The notes below the pieces were generated by a model. It saw nothing but the letters and a program-made list of their open reading frames with translations, was not told the origin of the DNA and ran no database searches. This document shows, in pieces, positions 61,546 through 64,000 of a stretch of 64,000 nucleotides of DNA. Source of the stretch: Pithys albifrons albifrons (Eukaryota; Chordata; Aves; Passeriformes; Thamnophilidae); assembly GCF_047495875.1 (NCBI RefSeq), contig NC_092459.1, positions 14,450,965 through 14,514,964 on the forward strand. The letters run 5' to 3'. The position numbers were made by a program, and so were the translations under genes. Within the stretch, counting starts at the first letter, position 1. The number at the start of each line of letters is the position of its first letter.

Positions 61546-62541
61546 AAGACTGCCTGGATGTCCAAGCTAAAGAGTGGTGTAACATTCAGCTGGCAACTGC
61601 TCTAGTAGTGTTCCCCCAGGCTTGGTATTTGGGACAGTTCTGTTTAAAATCTTTATCAGTTTTCTGGACAAGGGGATCGAGTGCACCCTCAGTCATTTTA
61701 GAGATGACACCAAGTTCAGTGGGAGCATTGATCTTCTGAAGAGTAGGAAGGGTCTGAAGAGGGATCTGGACAGGTTGGATCAATGGGCCAAGGACAACTG
61801 TCCAAGGTTCAAGGTGAAGTGCTGGCTCCTTGGCTGACAAGCCCAGGCAGTGCTACAGATTTGGACGAGTGTCTGGAAAGCTACCTGGTAGAAAATGGTC
61901 TATGGGTGCTGTTTGAAAGCTGACTGAACATGGACCAGTGGTGTGCCCAGGTGGCCAAGATGATTAATGGCATCCTGACTTGTATAAGAAATAGGGTGGC
62001 CAGCAAAACTGGGGTAGTGATTTTCCCTCTGTACTTGGCACGGGTGAGGCCACACCTTGAATCCTGGGTCCAGTTTTGGGTTCCTCATTTCAAGTGAGAC
62101 ATTGAAATGCTGGAATGTGTCCAGAGAAGGGCAAAAAAGTTGGTGAAGAGTCTAGAAATTAAGTCCTATGAGGAGTGTCTGAGGGAGCTAGGGTTGTTTA
62201 TCTTGGAGAAAAGGAGGCTTGGGGAAGACCTAAGCCAAGGGTTGATCTCTTCTCCCGTGTAACAAGTGACGGAACAAGAGGAAATTACCTCAAGTTTTGT
62301 CAGCGAGGTTTAGGTTGGATATCAGGAAACATTTTTTCACTGAAAGAGTGGTCAAGCATTGGAACAGGTTGCCTAGGGAAGCAGATGAATCACTAGCACT
62401 GGAATGTTTAAAAGATGTGTAGATGTGGCAGTTAGAGACATGGTTTAGTGGTGAACTTGTCACCATCAGATTAATGGTTGGACTCAACAACTTTAGAGGT
62501 CATTTCCAATCTAAATGATTGTATGATTTTTTGATTCTAAG
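61546..62541 (+). mobile_element. CR1 LINE, 5'-truncated reverse-transcriptase part and 3' end
   Basis: About 1 kb of plus-strand CR1. The sequence runs through the late reverse-transcriptase domain (GTTCCCCCAGGCTTGG, GACAAGGGGATCGAGTGCAC, GATGACACCAAGTTC), the thumb/C-terminal region (CAGGTGGCCAAGATG, GTGAGGCCACACCTTGAATC, GTGTCCAGAGAAGGGCAA), and the 3' UTR (TTAATGGTTGGACTCAACAA). It ends in a decayed octamer tail, ATGATTGTATGATTTTTTGA. The translated active-site motif at 61697-61714 reads FRDDTK where CR1 has FADDTK. Several in-frame stops and frameshifts make it a dead copy. Around 62226-62240 a block usual in CR1 is missing, a small internal deletion. No target-site duplication is expected or seen. 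Confidence 0.93.
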
Positions 62542-63119
62542 ATGGTTTCCTATCCATGTCTAATATGAAGTGTGGAGGCAAGTGAGGTGCAATTGGAGAG
62601 TGATTACTGAAGGTGCTCACACCCTTCTTCCACCAAATGAATGATTGCTTTCTGACTGACACTAGAGCCCAGTTTCTAGAAACCTCTTCCTTTCCTCTAT
62701 CAGGCAGTATATGCAGCCGAGAAATTTATTGCTAGTGGCTATCTTCAAGTGGAAACTTCACTAGGCATGAGAAGCTCCTCTGTGTGCCACTTATCTCCCA
62801 CAAGGTTAGGTCTTACACAGACAGACCTTGATCTTAGCTTTGAGAACCTAGCCCTGCAGATGAGATTGGTCACTACCCAGGCCAGTCTTCTAAAGTGTTG
62901 AAGATGGTGTTCCAGTTTTAGCATGGATCCATTAATCCAAGACACATAGTTTAGCCCTTTGTTGCAGTTATTCTATATTTCCCATAGAAATGGAAGAGTC
63001 AGCTGAGTATCCTGATATACAGTTGTGATTTTATGACCATACTGAAGGAGGACAACAGTGGGAGCTGTAGGGCATGAGCTGTATAAGCTCTTCTGTGGTC
63101 TTACCATGTACTTGGGTTA
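62542..63119. other. Unique non-coding DNA between CR1 and LTR
   Basis: Nothing is recognised in this interval. It is moderately AT-rich, with only short frames. Confidence 0.55.
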
Positions 63120-63124
63120 CCTAA
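63120..63124. repeat. Left target-site duplication CCTAA
   Basis: CCTAA precedes the LTR and CTTAA follows it at 63711-63715. They match at four of five bases. Confidence 0.6.
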
Positions 63125-63710
63125 TGTTTTGGGTTGAGCTGGCAAAATGCCAACTGCCCCAGTACAGAGAAAAAGGGTTCCTCCCCCCGACCCCCAATTA
63201 GACAAGATAAAAAGGAGAAGAAAAAAACCTCTCCAAAAAACTAGGTTTATGCTTAAAATAACTATGTATATTAATACAGAAAAGAGAAAATTAAGAGAAA
63301 ACTACAATGTAACACACACTTACACAAGTTATGTATGACAAGAAATAACCTCCCACTCCCCAGTTAATACAAAGTCTATTACTCTAGATTCATAAGCACT
63401 CTAAAAGACACCCTGCAAGAAAGAGAAAGTATAACAACAAAATATTTCTACTTCTTTGAACTCAAACAAAAGGCAAGTAGTGGCAGCAGCAGGAGCAAGG
63501 CCTAGCGCAGTAGAAGAGCTGCAGCACATCCTTCTTTTACTTCAGCCATGGTGGAACTGACTTAACACCTCCCACTGCTGCACTCGTATCTTAGGTTTGT
63601 GTCATCTGGTATGAAATATTTCTTTGTTTACCCAGTCAGGTGATAGCTGTCTCTCAATCCACATAGATTCTCTGAGCCTGCTAATTTGAGGCTTAGCTAA
63701 AACCACTACA
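63125..63710 (-). mobile_element. Solo ERV LTR, copy 4
   Basis: A 586-bp LTR starting TGTTTTGGGTTGAGCTGGC and ending AACCACTACA. It aligns along its whole length with copies 2 and 3 at 24221-25374, including GTCATCTGGTATGAAAT and TTCTCTGAGCCTGCTAATTT near the right end. Flanks are CCTAA and CTTAA. No internal viral sequence is adjacent. The family TATA position is degenerate here (TATTAATA on the minus strand). The frame 63147-63338 is the purine-rich part of the LTR read by chance. Confidence 0.88.
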
Positions 63711-63715
63711 CTTAA
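63711..63715. repeat. Right target-site duplication CTTAA
   Basis: Matches 63120-63124 at four of five bases. The mismatch is a C/T transition expected of an ageing copy. Confidence 0.6.
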
Positions 63716-64000
63716 ATTGCTCCTGCTGAAGTACTGTTTCAGATTCTACTGGCTGTATTAGACCTACCTTGCATAAACCTTGTTACCAGAGTCTAAATGT
63801 GAATTGAGTTAAAGAAGTAAAGAATATTTTGTAAATAGACTTAATATTTTTGTATTTAAAAAAAAGGAATCAGAAATATTGATCTAGTTTAAATGATCTG
63901 AACTGCTTTGAAATGGTCTAGCAAAACCAGAAAATTTGGGAGGTACTTAAGTGAAATTCATGATATACCTGATCAGATTGTCTCAGAAAGCCACCAAAGT
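63716..64000. other. Unique AT-rich non-coding DNA
   Basis: Nothing is recognised before the window ends. Confidence 0.5.

Noticed and set aside
61542..62396. Plus and minus frames as small genes
   Set aside because: They are fragments of a dead CR1 reverse transcriptase and its antisense.
1..64000. CRISPR arrays, operons, ribosome binding sites or prokaryotic genes
   Set aside because: The repeats are those of a bird nuclear genome, and no regularly spaced direct repeats or dense coding exist.

Overview
This window looks like an intergenic or deep intronic stretch of a bird genome, most likely a passerine. The evidence is the repeat content: CR1 LINE copies with the avian (ATTCTATG)n-type 3' end, solo LTRs of two related avian endogenous-retrovirus families, CpG-poor AT-rich unique sequence, and many short CAAA/CCAAA low-complexity tracts. 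I recognise no protein-coding gene, rRNA gene or tRNA gene. The open frames present are short, lack recognisable domains, and are about as long as chance allows in AT-rich DNA. The exceptions are frames lying in repeats.

Layout: 1-2922 unique AT-rich DNA with a G-run near 280. 2923-3555 a solo LTR with a perfect 5-bp target-site duplication (TSD). 3556-11538 unique DNA with A/C-rich tracts. 11539-11603 a (TGAGG)n array. 11604-24215 unique DNA. 24216-25379 an LTR nested inside an older LTR of the same family, the outer one flanked by the TSD GTACT. 25380-30304 unique DNA with a possible CR1 tail. 30305-31440 an old minus-strand CR1 copy carrying about 330 extra bases. 31441-36184 unique DNA. 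36185-36674 a decayed solo LTR of a second, related family. 36675-42900 unique DNA. 42902-43274 a 373-nt homopurine tract built on about 64 perfect AAAGG units. 43275-51604 unique DNA with a short CR1 3' fragment at 50329. 51605-51938 a 5S-rRNA-headed SINE-like insertion with a perfect 14-bp TSD. 51939-59640 unique DNA. 59641-59990 an unexplained GC-rich block. 60031-60358 a second, inverted copy of the 5S-headed element. 61546-62541 a CR1 reverse-transcriptase 3' portion. 63120-63715 a further solo LTR.

The most interesting content is the pair of 5S-rRNA-derived elements. Their boundaries can be set independently from the TSDs. Both have the same architecture: an almost full-length 5S rRNA head with its internal Pol III promoter, followed by a shared tail of about 190 bp of unknown origin. 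No run of four T's occurs in the sense strand until just past the element. Retrotransposons, simple repeats and decay explain nearly all recognisable structure. Nothing in the window shows genes working together as a pathway or operon.
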